Source of the DNA: Tenrec ecaudatus
Taxonomy: Eukaryota; Chordata; Mammalia; Afrosoricida; Tenrecidae
DNA: 64,000 bases
NCBI RefSeq assembly: GCF_050624435.1
Contig: NW_027458572.1
Location: 1-64,000 of the forward strand
Direction of reading: 5' to 3'
In this document: piece by piece, positions 22,041 to 32,699 of the stretch
Position numbering within the stretch: the stretch's first letter is position 1
Layout of the letters: each line of letters opens with the position of its first letter
Translations under genes and position numbers: made by a program
Notes under the pieces: model-generated
Databases searched by the model: none
What the model saw: the letters and a program-made list of their open reading frames with translations, nothing else
What the model was told of the DNA's origin: nothing

Positions 22041-22439
22041 CATACAGTCGCAAAATGTAGCAATGCAGTTTATTATCATTATATTAAAGACTGTTAACCA
22101 TGCTACACCATGCTTCAAGACAAAATTTCATTTATTTGTAATCAGAAATAAATATTTCACAATACATAATTACATATTGTTTTTGTGATTAATCACCATG
22201 CTTTCATTATGTTCAATTTGTAACAAAGAAAATGCATCCTGCATATCAGATATTTATATTACAATTCTTAACAGTAGCAAAATTACATTCATGAAGTAGC
22301 AAAGAAAATAATTTTATGGTGTGGGTTCTCCACAACATAACATGAGGAACTGTATGAAAGGGTCATGGCATTTGAAAGGCTGAGAACCACTACTATTGGA
22401 CAAGGGCTAACTGGCCGTTTTGGATTTCTGAGATCATAA

Positions 22440-22560
22440 AACTTTTCAGGATCATCTTACTCCGAAAGAGTAGCTGGCAGTTTTTAACTGAGGACCATGC
22501 AGCTAGTAGCCCATTGTATAATCCACTACACCATCAGAGCTTCTAGGTATAGAATCTCTT
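22440..22560 (-). mobile_element. AfroSINE fragment, antisense
   Basis: Antisense landmarks 'aactgaggaccatgcagcta' and 'cccattgtataatccactac' correspond to the 5' tRNA-like half of an AfroSINE. Confidence 0.55.
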
Positions 22561-22689
22561 CCCTTTCTTTTTCAACTTTTCAGAAAGATGCTGGGATCTG
22601 AATCAGAATTGCATTATAATTATAGATCACTTGTGGTGTGTTTGATATTTTCACAAAGTAAAATTCCCTATTAAAGAGTATGGCTAATT

Positions 22690-23110
22690 TTTCACTTTAT
22701 GTCTTATGGTATCCTGTAGTACTGTTTTTAAGGTTTTCTTTGTACAGATGTTTGTTTTTCTGCCCAGGTTTTTTCCATTTTATCTTATAGGTGGCTCTTG
22801 TAAATGGTATTATTTTCTTGAATTCCTTTCCAGAGCGTTCTCTGTTGGTACACGGAATCCAAATGGACTTTTCTATATTGACCTATGGCCTGTGAAATTG
22901 CTGAACATTTCATTTGGATGCAATGATTTTCTTGTAGGGCCTTGGATTGTCCATGTTTAGAGTGATACCATCTCCAATTACAGTTTTACATCTTTGCTAC
23001 CATTGTCAGCTTTTATTAGACACTTGTTGATCAATAACTGCCATAAAGACTTGCAGCATATTATTAAATAAAAGTGGTATTAAATGGTATCCTTATCAGG
23101 TGCCAATATG
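22690..23110 (-). mobile_element. old L1 ORF2 fragment, antisense
   Basis: The stretch ending 'aagtggtattaaatggtatc' and 'cttatcagg' resembles antisense L1 reverse-transcriptase coding sequence. Highly diverged, no frame. The next 400 bases (23111-23509) are AT-rich and unassigned. Confidence 0.5.
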
Positions 23111-23509
23111 TAAAGGGAAAAATTTAATTAACTATGCATCAAGCAAAATGTTTGTCATTGGCATTGCATTTTGCTGTTTAAGTCAAATTAAATCATGTCA
23201 CTCTCATAGAAATGTTAGAGAAAAAAAAGAATGAAACACATATGGGTCCTGCTTCCTTCTCACAGTTGTCAAGTTTGAGCTTAGTTGCAGTTACTGTGAT
23301 GTTCTATGTTGTTGAAGTTCATCCTTTTTTCAATGATATTTTGCTTTATCAAGCATGATGTCCTTTAATGGACAGATCTCTCAACAAATTTCTAATATAC
23401 TTAAAATGAAATTTTCATAGTATCCATTTATGACAAGCATTATAATTGTACAACTTCTAAGCTACAATTGACAGTGCATCAAACTATCAAGTTCTTCACT
23501 AGCACTATA

Positions 23510-23990
23510 ATTAAAATGCATCATTTTACTTTTAAACAGCCTCATTCATTTTTCAACTTTCAGTGGCATATGAGACAATTAAAAATAAAATAGCTTGGAT
23601 CTGGTAAATATTAGTTCTCAAATAGACACTGCTTTTTAAATGTTTAAAGAGGTCCTGGGAAACAAATATGCCCAGGGAAACACATCACTTGTCTATGGCT
23701 TCTGTGTATATTGATTGAGGTCCAAGTGAAATGAAATCCTTGACAACTTCAATGATATCTCCATTTTTCATGGTAATTTGTATTGGTCCTATAGTGAGGA
23801 TTTTGGTTTTCTTTCATCGAGCTGTATTCTGTAGTTAAGGCACCAGTCTCTGATCTTCATCAGTACGTTTTTCAAGTCAGACTACCTTATGGCATGCAGT
23901 ATTAAGGCATCTTCACACTACAGGGAATTAATAAGGCTTTCACAAATATTATTTCCGTGCTCTTCTATATTTAGGACAACTTCTTAGATT
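23510..23990 (-). mobile_element. RTE-type LINE fragment, antisense
   Basis: Landmarks 'agtggcatatgagacaatta', 'gtccaagtgaaatgaaatcc' and 'tctgatcttcatcagtacg' are antisense RTE reverse-transcriptase sequence, paralogous to 1-430. It abuts the poly-T start of the L1 at 23995. Confidence 0.65.
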
Positions 23991-24682
23991 ACTTTCTTTT
24001 TTTAACATTTTATTACTCATACAACTCTTATCACAATTCATACGTATACATACATCAATTGTATAAAGCACATCTGTACATTCTTTGTCCTCATCATTTT
24101 CAAAGCATTTGCTCTCCATTTAAGCCCTTTGCATCAGATCCTCTTTTTTCCCCTCCCTCCCTGCTACCCCTACCTCATGAGCCCTTAATAATTTTTAAAT
24201 TATTATTTTGTCATATCTTGCCCTATCCAGCGTCTCCCTTCACCCCTTTTCTGTTGTCCCTCAGGGAGGAGGTCACATGTAGATCCTTGTAATCGGTTTC
24301 CCCTTTCCAGCCCACTCACCCTCTACCCTCCCAGTATCGCACCTCACACTCCTGGTCCTGAAGGTATCATCCACCCTGGATTCCCTGTGCCTCCAGCTCC
24401 TATATGCACCAGTGTACAACCTCTGCTCTATCAAGGTAGATTTCAGATCATGATAGTTGGGGGGTGGGGTGGAGGAAGCATTTAGGAACTGGAGGAAAGT
24501 TGTATACTTCATTGGTGCTACATCGCACCCTGACTGACTCATCTCCTCCCCTAGACTCCTCTGTGAGGGGATCTCCAGTGGCCGACAAATGGGCTTTGGG
24601 TCTCCACTCTACACTTCCTCCTTCATTCACGATGTTAAGTTTTTGGGTTTTTTTTATGATGATGCCTTATTCCTGATACCTT

Positions 24683-25070
24683 TGGCACCTCGTGATCACA
24701 CAAGCTGGTGTGCTTCTTCCGTGTGGGCTTTATTGCTTCTGAGCTAGATGGCCGCTTGCTCACCTTCAAGGCTTTAAGACCCCAGACACTATCTCTTTTG
24801 ATAGCCGGGCATCATCAGATTCCTTCGCCACGTTTGCTTATGCACCCGTTTGTCCTCGACAATCGTATCATGGAGCTGTGCAGCCAATGATATGATTTTT
24901 TGCTCTTTGATACCTGAAAACTGATCCCTTCGGGACCACGTGATCACACAAGCTGATGTGCTCTTCCATGTGGGCTTTGTTGCTTCTGAGCTAGATGGCC
25001 ACTTGTGCACCTTCAAGGCTTTAAGACCCCAGACGCTATCTCTTTTGATAGCCGGGCACCATCAACTTTC
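24683..25070. repeat. tandem repeat of about 230 bp in L1 3'UTR
   Basis: The segment with 'cttctgagctagatggccgc', 'aaggctttaagacccc' and 'ctatctcttttgatagccgg' occurs at 24736-24810 and again at 24983-25060. The same doubling is visible in the L1 at 7600-7930, so it is a property of this L1 family. Confidence 0.8.
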
Positions 25071-26639
25071 TTCATATTTACTTGTTCAAATGCTTTGGCT
25101 TCAGCAATTGTGTCGGGAGGGTGAGGATCATAGAATGACAATTTAATAGAAGAAACTATTCATGTATTGAGGGAGTGCTTCAGTAGAGGCCCAAGGTCCT
25201 TCTGCCACCTTAATACTAAACCTATAAATATAGACACATAGATCTATTTCCCCATCCTCATATATATATTTGCATGTACATGTCTTTGTCTAGACCTCTA
25301 CAAATGCACTTTGCCTCCTAGTTCTTTCCTCTATTTCCCTTGACTTTCCTCCTGCCCCACTATCATGCTCCATCCCCACCTGGCTTACAGCTATACCTCT
25401 TCTTTAAGTAACCTTGCCCTTATCATTCCCTACCAGGCCAGCCACTCCCCACCTCGCCACCAATTTGAATCCCATGTTGCTCCCTTGTCCCTGGGTTTGT
25501 TAACACCACTTCTTTACGGCCAATCTCCCCCTATCCCAGGTACCCCCAGAACTGTCGGTCCCTTTGTTTTTCCTCCAGATAGTTCATCCAGCCTGTCTCA
25601 TGTAGACAAACCTGTGGAGATAATAACATGCACAAAAATAAGACAGAGGAAAACAAAGCAACAGTATACAGCCAGACAACAAAACAACAAAAAACCACTG
25701 ACAAAGAACAAAACAAAACACATCAAGATAGAAAAGCTTGTAGTTAGTTCAAGGTTCGTTTGTTGGCCTTTAGGAGTGTTTTCCAGTCCAGTCTATATGG
25801 GCACCACGCCCTGGCCCCAAATCCACTTTCAGCATTCCCTGGGGACCTTGCCACTCCATTCCCTTGCTGTTCCGCTGAACTCTCCCAGTGATTTGCCTCA
25901 GTGTGGTCGGATCAGGTCAGGTGCAATCCGCACACTGTGTCTCTGATGCTTTCTCCGGTAGCGCCATTGGTCACTGAGGGGTATCATGTCTTATAGTGGG
26001 GGCCATGTTGTCCTCTCTGTGGACTGGCTGCTCTAATCAGGAACATCATCCTCACGGCCTGGTGGGCAAGTCTGTGCTCCACTCTCTCCTCCTCCCCTTC
26101 ATCTGCGCCCGTGTGCTCTGATCCGATATATCCTTCTGCCCGAGCTGTAGAATCAATGTCGTCCTTTGAAACAAATTCTTCTTGGGGGAGGGGCAGGAAT
26201 CCACTTAATTTTTGGTGTTGGGGCCAGCCTCCCAGACCTCTTCACTGGTTCCCTACTCCACTCCGGAATGCTGCATTCACACCTCGCGGCACTGGGTGGA
26301 AGTCTGGTCCCACTTTCCCTGTGGAGATATAAACAATACCCTCCCCTTGGGTGGGTTAGTGCCCCATGCCCCAGCTCACCTTTTCTTCCTTATATTCATC
26401 CTTTTATTTTTCTTTCCCCACCTCCTCCCCAGTTGTCTACTATGTGCATCCCTGGTTTTGATCTGGTCTCTGCCATACTACACAGTCTTCAACCCAAAAA
26501 TGTTAGTATATAGTAACTTTTTCCCCTATGCCACATTAGCATTTTTTTTAATATTTGCCTCAGCAGGATCATGTTTTACTTTTCCTTTTGTACCTGACTT
26601 ACTTCACTTAGCATGATTTCCTCCAGTTCCTCCCAAGCC

Positions 26640-27180
26640 GGTATGTGCATCATAGTTGAGTTTCTTTCCCTGTGATCTATCTTTCTCAGAGTGGTGTGTT
26701 GAAGTCACCTACTATAATTGTCGGGTCTGTGATTTTTTCTTAATCTTTTGGAGTGTTTGGTTGACATATTCAGCTGGTCTCTCATTCAGGGAATATATGT
26801 TTACAATGCTTAGTGGTTCATTGTCTATGATTCCCTTGAGCATTAGATAGTATCCTTCCTTATCTCTTTTTATGGTTTGTACTTTGAGGTCAATTTATTC
26901 CGAGATTAGGATTGCAACCCCTGCTTTTTTTGTATTGCTGTGTACTTGGTAGGTCCTTCTCCAGCCTTTGATTCTCAGCCTATTTTTGTCTGTAGCCTTG
27001 AGATGTGTCTCCTGTAGGCAGCAAATGGATGGGTTGTGTTTTCTAAGCCATTCTGCTAGTCTCAGTCTTTTAATGCCTGAGTTCAGGCCACTGATTTCAG
27101 GGTTATTATCTCCATCTGTGGACTCTGTGATGCCATTTTATACCTTTTGTGTTGGGAGTTTTCCTACTTTCCTTTCTCAT
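26640..27180 (-). pseudogene. L1 ORF2 endonuclease-start remnant
   Basis: Minus-strand translation in mixed frames gives the L1 endonuclease landmarks: the N-terminal region near 27100, an ETHL-like tract as 'acaggagacacatctcaagg' near 27010, and a GDFNT-like tract 'gtaggtgacttcaacacacc' near 26695. Frameshifts are present. Sequence then jumps to the 3'UTR, marking the deletion junction near 26640. Confidence 0.65.
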
Positions 27181-27202
27181 TAGTGTGTGTTTTTTGTGTG
27201 TA

Positions 27203-28242
27203 TCATTCTTGACTTCTTTCCATCCTTAAACCAATGCTATCTTGGGGTCTCTTTTCTCCTTGTTGTGCTCTGGGTGAAGTTGTTCTATGTATTGGTCTCT
27301 TATTTGTGCTTGGTGAGTGTTGTTCATCTGCCCATACTGAGTCGGCGAGGATCTTTTGTAAGGCTGGGTTTGTTGTAATGTAATTTTTGAGTTTTTCCTT
27401 GTCTGGGAAGACTTTTACTTCTCCATCGATCTTGATCGATAATTTGGCTGGGTAGATATTCTTGGATTTGCGTTGTTTTCCTTCAATTTTTGGAGTAATG
27501 TTACTCCACTCTCTCCTTTTTTTCATAGTTTCTGCTGATAGGTCTGAGCATATCCTTATGTGGGAACCTTTATATGTGACTGCTTGTTTTTCCCTGGCTG
27601 CTGTCATGATTTTCTCCTTTTCCTCAAAGTTGGATAGTTTAACTATTATGTGCCTTGGTGATTTCATCTTGGGGTCCTGTCATGCTGGTGTTCTTTCAGC
27701 CTCCTGGATGGTTGCCTGGTTTTCATTCATTAGGCTGGGCAAGTTTTCCTCCAAGAATTCTCTCGCTATTGTAGCAGATGATTCTTTGTTGTGTCTTCCT
27801 CCGGTAGGCCAATAATTCTAATGTTCTGCTTCATAGCATCAGACATAGCTCTTAGGTTTTCTTCAGCTTCTCTGATGCTCTTGTTAGATTTTTGTTCACG
27901 TTTATTAAAGTCTGCTTGGCTGTCCTCCAAGACATGATAGGGTTCTCTGATTCCTCCAATCAATTTTCAAGGAACATGATTGTGCTATTGTTTTTCATTA
28001 TCTCCTCGCTAAGCTCCTGTATCGTTTCATCCTTTTTCTGTATTGTTTCCCTCATATCCTGCATGGCTCCAAGCAGCATTCTGAGTTTCTTTGAGTGGCA
28101 TCTCAATGTCTGCTTCTTCTATGTATGTTGTTATGTTCAGGTCATCTTCTGCCTTTGTCTTTTTTTCTCCTGTTTTTTTCGTTGAAGTCGTTAGGGGTGA
28201 TGGCTTTTTGCGTTGAGTTATTTTAGAGGGACCAGGTGCCAT
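27203..28242 (-). pseudogene. L1 ORF1 protein, frameshifted
   Basis: The start ATG is at 28242-28240 (MAPGPSKITQRKK). A coiled-coil-like middle (27963-27766; IREAEENLRAMSDAMKQN) and the RNA-binding C-terminal part (27667-27203; SPRHIIVKLSNFEEKEKI... SDLSAETMKKRREW) follow in different frames, ending with a stop before 27203. ORF1p is an RNA-binding trimer needed for L1 retrotransposition. The frameshifts make this copy inactive. The C-terminus is present here but missing from the copy at 47874. Confidence 0.8.
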
Positions 28243-29519
28243 TTTCTAGTCTCTCTCTGGAAGACTTACAGGAATGCTTCTTCGAACTGCCTACAGCTGA
28301 TTTTGCTATGGTATTAACCTACCACTTTATCTTCCTGTGGCTTCCCTATCAGGGGAGTACCCCAGATGGCAGGTCGGCTGCCTGCCCCAGTGTTGCACAG
28401 GCTGGGCTGATGTTCCTGTTATTGGTTTGAATGTTGAAAAGTGTTGGCTGAGCTGCCTTATGTCCCCAGGTACTCAGGCAGGAACTCCCTGGTGAGAAGT
28501 CTGAGGAGTATCCCCTAGAGAGCAAGCAGGCCTTTCCCTAGCCTTTGGCTATCTAAGCAGGGTGGAGCTCACCTAGCTGGGTGTGGCCAAGGCGCAAATG
28601 CCCTAGGGCAATGGGAGTGCCCCATATGTCTGCAATGGAGCATGAGAGAGCAGGGTAGGAATAAAGAGCAGGGGGAGAAAAATTAAAATGTTAGACTAGA
28701 CTCTGCAGGGGTATAGGGAAGTGAGGGAAGCAAAAGCAACTATGTAGCTGAGTCCCACTCCCTGCCTGTGGAGCTACAAGGGCTTACTCCCTGCCCCAAG
28801 CCCCAGCTGCTATCCACAGCTGAGCCCCAAGAGTCGCAAGAAAGCTGCTGAGCAGCCCCCAAAGAAGTGGGGGGACACAGAGCAGAGATGTTAACAGATG
28901 CAGCAGTGTAGCTGAACCCTGATCCCTGCCTGTTGGGCTGTGGGGTGTTGGGTTTAGTCCCTGCTCAGACCACGTAGGCACCGCAAGCTGTGGCCATGAC
29001 ATGAAAAAGCTCCTGTGCAGCCCTCCACGGCTGTGTTGGAATAGAGAGCAGAGATATAAACAGAAGCAACAATGTAGCTGAACCCTGATCCCTGCTGGTG
29101 GAGCTGCCAGGGTCCTGTCCCTGCCCTGAGGCAGGCAGGGGAAAACTGTGGCTGTGTTTAGACCAAGCCCTGCTACAGGCTCCAAATGGCCCCGGCTCCG
29201 GCAGATACATTGGCTGGGCTCCAAATGGTCCCGGCTCCAGCAGTTACAGCGGCTGGGCTAAGGTCAAGCCCCCGGCGGCTTCCAGTGATGTAAGCCAAAA
29301 CCCACAGCCCTTCAAAACCCAGTGGATATGCGCCTACTTATCTTTATGATGCACCTCCTGCAATCCAGCAGCGTTGAATTTCCCTCTAAGCAACTCTCCT
29401 GGGCTGGATTCTGCAGAGTCCCCCTGGCATGTGTCACTACGTTGCCATCGTCCTGTGGGCTCGAACTGATAGTCCTTAAATTGGGGATAGGATTTAGTGC
29501 AAGCCCCAAACCCATTCCT

Positions 29520-31990
29520 TGATCTATTACTTTATTACCTTTTATTTGATAAAATTAAAATTATTTAACTTGGCAACCACTGTATAGGTCATATTGTTCC
29601 ATAGTTCAATTCTGTCCAAACGAATTGTGCAATTTCTTGCATACTCATACATGTTTTCCAAATGATAGGGTTCCTTCCTAGACTTCTTGAAATCATCTCC
29701 CTTTTTTCTCCTCCACCCTTCAAGCACCCTAAAACCTTGTTATGCTTTCTTTCCCTGTGGGCACAACATCCCTAGGTTTCATTTTCTGAAAAATAACCAA
29801 ACAAATAACACTGCTTCAAGACGGTGAGCTCCAATGGCGGCACACCTGTGAGAAACAGCCTAATGTAGATGAGTATAAGCAGACTGCAACAGAACAGCCA
29901 CACAGTTGCCAGGATAATACGTCTTAACACAGCACACTTGCTGTACCAAGACTTGTTTGTTAGACAACCAATAGTAGACAGCTCTTGGTACAGCTATTTT
30001 CTTCAACCCCAGACACCATGTGTTTTCCAGCTTAATTCCTCAGGTTACAGTGAGTCTGGGGTAGAATCCAGTTCCCCCAGTGGAGTTCCCATTTGGGGAT
30101 CCCACAGAAGCAGCTCTGCAGCATGACTTGTACTCTGAGAGTCAGGATTCAGTTTCCCACTGTTCTGTGACATCTGACCTGGCTTCGCAGGTAACCCCAG
30201 AGTCCTAAGTCAGCTCTGCTCTCCGAGTGCAAGTCATGAAATACCCTCCCTACCTGTTGATCCGAAGAGCACCTGCAGTCTCTCCTTACTCCACTTGGCT
30301 GTCAGCTCTCCTTTCCCACACCCGAGCAGACACGCACTTACGTTCACCCAAAATTGACTGTTCCATCTCCCCTCTTCAGTCCTGCCCACGCCCTACCATC
30401 ACTAAGCCTCACCCCTTTGAGAGGGCCACCACCCTCTCCAGGGGACCTCACCCCAGATCCATATTGCTACTACTCAGCATCCTGCCCCCTTTCCCCCACC
30501 AATGGATCCCAGCTATCAGGAGATCAGGAAGTGTCCTCTGGCCAAATGACCTCCACTATACTTACCTTGACCAGAGGATTTGTGGTTCATGGCACTGGTC
30601 CAGCTCTTTCCCAGGCGATCTAGCTCCTAGCCAGAGGGCCTGATGACGTGCAAACTTGAGCTTGTGCCCTTTCTGCGACTTTTTCCAAGTGGAGTGAACT
30701 TAAATAGCATTTGTCCTTTTGTGCTTGACTAACTTCACTAAGCATGTCTTCCAGATCCTTCCACGACTTGAAGTGTTTCAATGCTGCTTTTTAGGGATTC
30801 ATATTATTTGTGTGTTTACATCAGTTGTTTTTTTTGTTTTTTTAATGTATCCACTTTTCTCTTGATGGGAATTTAGGCTGTTTCCAGCTTCGTGCTATTG
30901 TGAACTGTGCTGCAATGATCATGGGGGAACACATGTCTGTTCGTCATCTCTTTCTTATTTCTTTGGGGTATATGCCCAGTAATGGTATTGGTGAGTCAGA
31001 TGGTAGTTCAATTTCCATATGTTTTAGGTATCGCCATATCTCCTTCTATAGTGGCTGTACATATTTACATGACTACTAGCAGTTGTACAAAAGTCCTTAT
31101 CCCACCAGACCCTGTCCACCCTTTATTGTTCTGTTATGTTTTGTTTTTAAATTGGGATACATTACTGGGCTTTAGTTGGTATCACATTGTTGTTTTGATT
31201 TCCAATTCCTGAATGACTACAGACCTAGAACATTTCCACATGTGTTTATTAGCCATTTATCTATCATCTTGTATGAATTGTTTGTTCAGGTCTTTAGCCC
31301 ATCTTATCAAAAGTTTTTTTCTTGCTATAACCTTGTAAAATTCTGTGGATCTTAATCATTAGTCTTTTATATGATGTGTCATTACTAAATATCCTTTTCC
31401 AGTCTGTGGGCTCTCTTTTTACTCTTTTATTAAATAAACTCTATTGATTTACACAAGTGTTTTCTTTTTCATAGGTCCCATTCATCTATGTTACCTTCTA
31501 TGGAGTATGTTTCTTTTGTTAATTCTGCCAACCCATGTATTCCCTGGACTAATGATCCTGCTAGCTCTGGATTTTACATGTAGGTGTTTAATCCACCTGG
31601 AGTTATTTTAGTACATAGAATGAGATATTTCATTTCATTCTTCTGCAGGTGGTTATCCAGATTTTCCAGCACCATTTATTGAGGAGGGCACCTGCTTCCC
31701 ATTTAATGTCTTTTGGGCCAATGTAAAAATCAATTGTATGTGGATGTTTTTATTGTTGGGTTTTCTGTCCTGATTCATTGACCTGAGAATATTGGTCTTT
31801 TAAAATAAATTTATATGCTGTTGGATTCTATTGACCAGGGCTTTGTTGAGGATTTGGGCATCTATATTCATGAGAGATACCAGTCTGTATTTCCAGAGGT
31901 TATTGTGGTTTGGGGCAAGGGAGGAGTATAACCAATCCACTACAGTCCCTTATGTACCCTGTGAATTATTTTTAGAAGAGTGCACTTTTA
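29520..31990 (-). mobile_element. older L1 3'UTR and ORF2 end, antisense
   Basis: 'ttctcttgatgggaatttag' and 'gctgtttccagcttcg' (about 30860), 'gggtatatgcccagtaatgg' (30967) and 'tttattgaggagggca' (31675) are classic antisense mammalian L1 landmarks. 'atattcatgagagataccag' (31865) belongs to antisense ORF2. It is more diverged than the neighbouring L1, so it is an older insertion. The 29520-30700 part is a presumed 3'UTR and is less certain. Confidence 0.65.
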
Positions 31991-32699
31991 TTGTGCTTAT
32001 AACAGTGGTTTCCTAAACAGCTCAGAATTATCCGCTGTTTATGCGTGGTCCTGGGGTGTCAATTTTCTATTACAATGAATGGCCCAGGGAGGAGTGTACA
32101 TTCAGAAGTGGATCAGGCTACAGTCTGGGCACCAGTTCTGAAAGGTACCTGGCCTGTGCAGGACAAGTGCCGGAAAGCTGGAAATACCAGGTCCTATTTC
32201 TACTAGCACGGTGAGGCATTTTGTGATTCCTTTCTCAAAGCAATATAGAAACACCTCCACCGACACCTAGCCCTGCACCTGGCAGATTCCAAGCACTCCT
32301 GTTTCCCCAGTGCTGAGACTCTCTCCACGTGGCCTGATCTAATCATCTGCAGGAAGGAGCTGGGCATAGCTAGGGATTATCACCAGTGGGAGCTCTCCTC
32401 CCTCTGCAGACCTTGTGGTTCACCATCAAGCCTCCAGTTGTCTCTGCAGGCTTCTGTGGGATGATCCTGAAGTACCAACAGTTCGGCCGGGAGTTGCCAC
32501 AGCACCTGCAAGGGAAGCAAAGCACAGGAAGGTGCTGTGAACTCCGACGGCATGATTGAGAGCACAGCTGTGCTCTCTGTGGATAAACCAATTTAAAGGA
32601 CACCTGGTATTATATCCCAGGCCCCAACCCAGCTACCTACCTGCAAATTTGGCAATCCCACAGCAGTGAGCTGTTCACAGGGCCGATCCAACACTTAGC
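31991..32699. other. unassigned, GC-balanced DNA
   Basis: No gene identified. The open frames at 32370-32603 (minus) have no recognisable domain. Possibly an old repeat. Confidence 0.4.

Larger units (their letters stand above)
19013..22392 (+). mobile_element. SPIN hAT DNA transposon, near full length
   Basis: The 5' terminal inverted repeat reads 'ctctggttctcaacc' at 19013. The 3' end 'ggctgagaaccacta' stops at 22392. Flanking 8-mers CTATAAGG (19005-19012) and CTATTGGA (22393-22400) are plausible decayed copies of a hAT 8-bp target duplication. Subtracting the internal LTR (19081-19595) leaves about 2.9 kb, the size of an autonomous SPIN. Inner landmarks are 'ccaatggtcttag' on the 5' side, and 'gtttttgtgattaatcacca', 'ctgcatatcagatatttat' and 'acatgaggaactgtat' on the 3' side. 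A transposase pseudogene lies inside. SPIN is known for repeated horizontal transfer among tetrapods, including tenrec. Confidence 0.87.
23995..29465 (-). mobile_element. L1 retrotransposon with internal ORF2 deletion, antisense
   Basis: Reading the minus strand from about 29465: a GC-rich 5'UTR (29465-28243), ORF1 (28242-27203), the start of ORF2 (about 27180-26640), then directly a long 3'UTR (about 26640-24010) and a poly-A tail (poly-T at 23996-24005). ORF2 retains only the start of the endonuclease domain; the rest of the endonuclease, the reverse transcriptase and the C-terminal parts are missing. The 3'UTR carries a tandem repeat of about 230 bp. The 5' boundary is estimated by alignment with 46906. 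No target duplication was confirmed. Confidence 0.8.

Noticed and set aside
25365..26616. Long plus-strand frames (193, 115 and 134 codons)
   Set aside because: They lie in antisense L1 3'UTR and show no domain; pyrimidine-rich sequence favours long frames.
27462..27815. Plus-strand open frame of 117 codons
   Set aside because: Antisense of L1 ORF1.
32370..32603. Minus-strand frame considered as a processed pseudogene
   Set aside because: No known protein could be recognised, and no poly-A or target duplication was seen.
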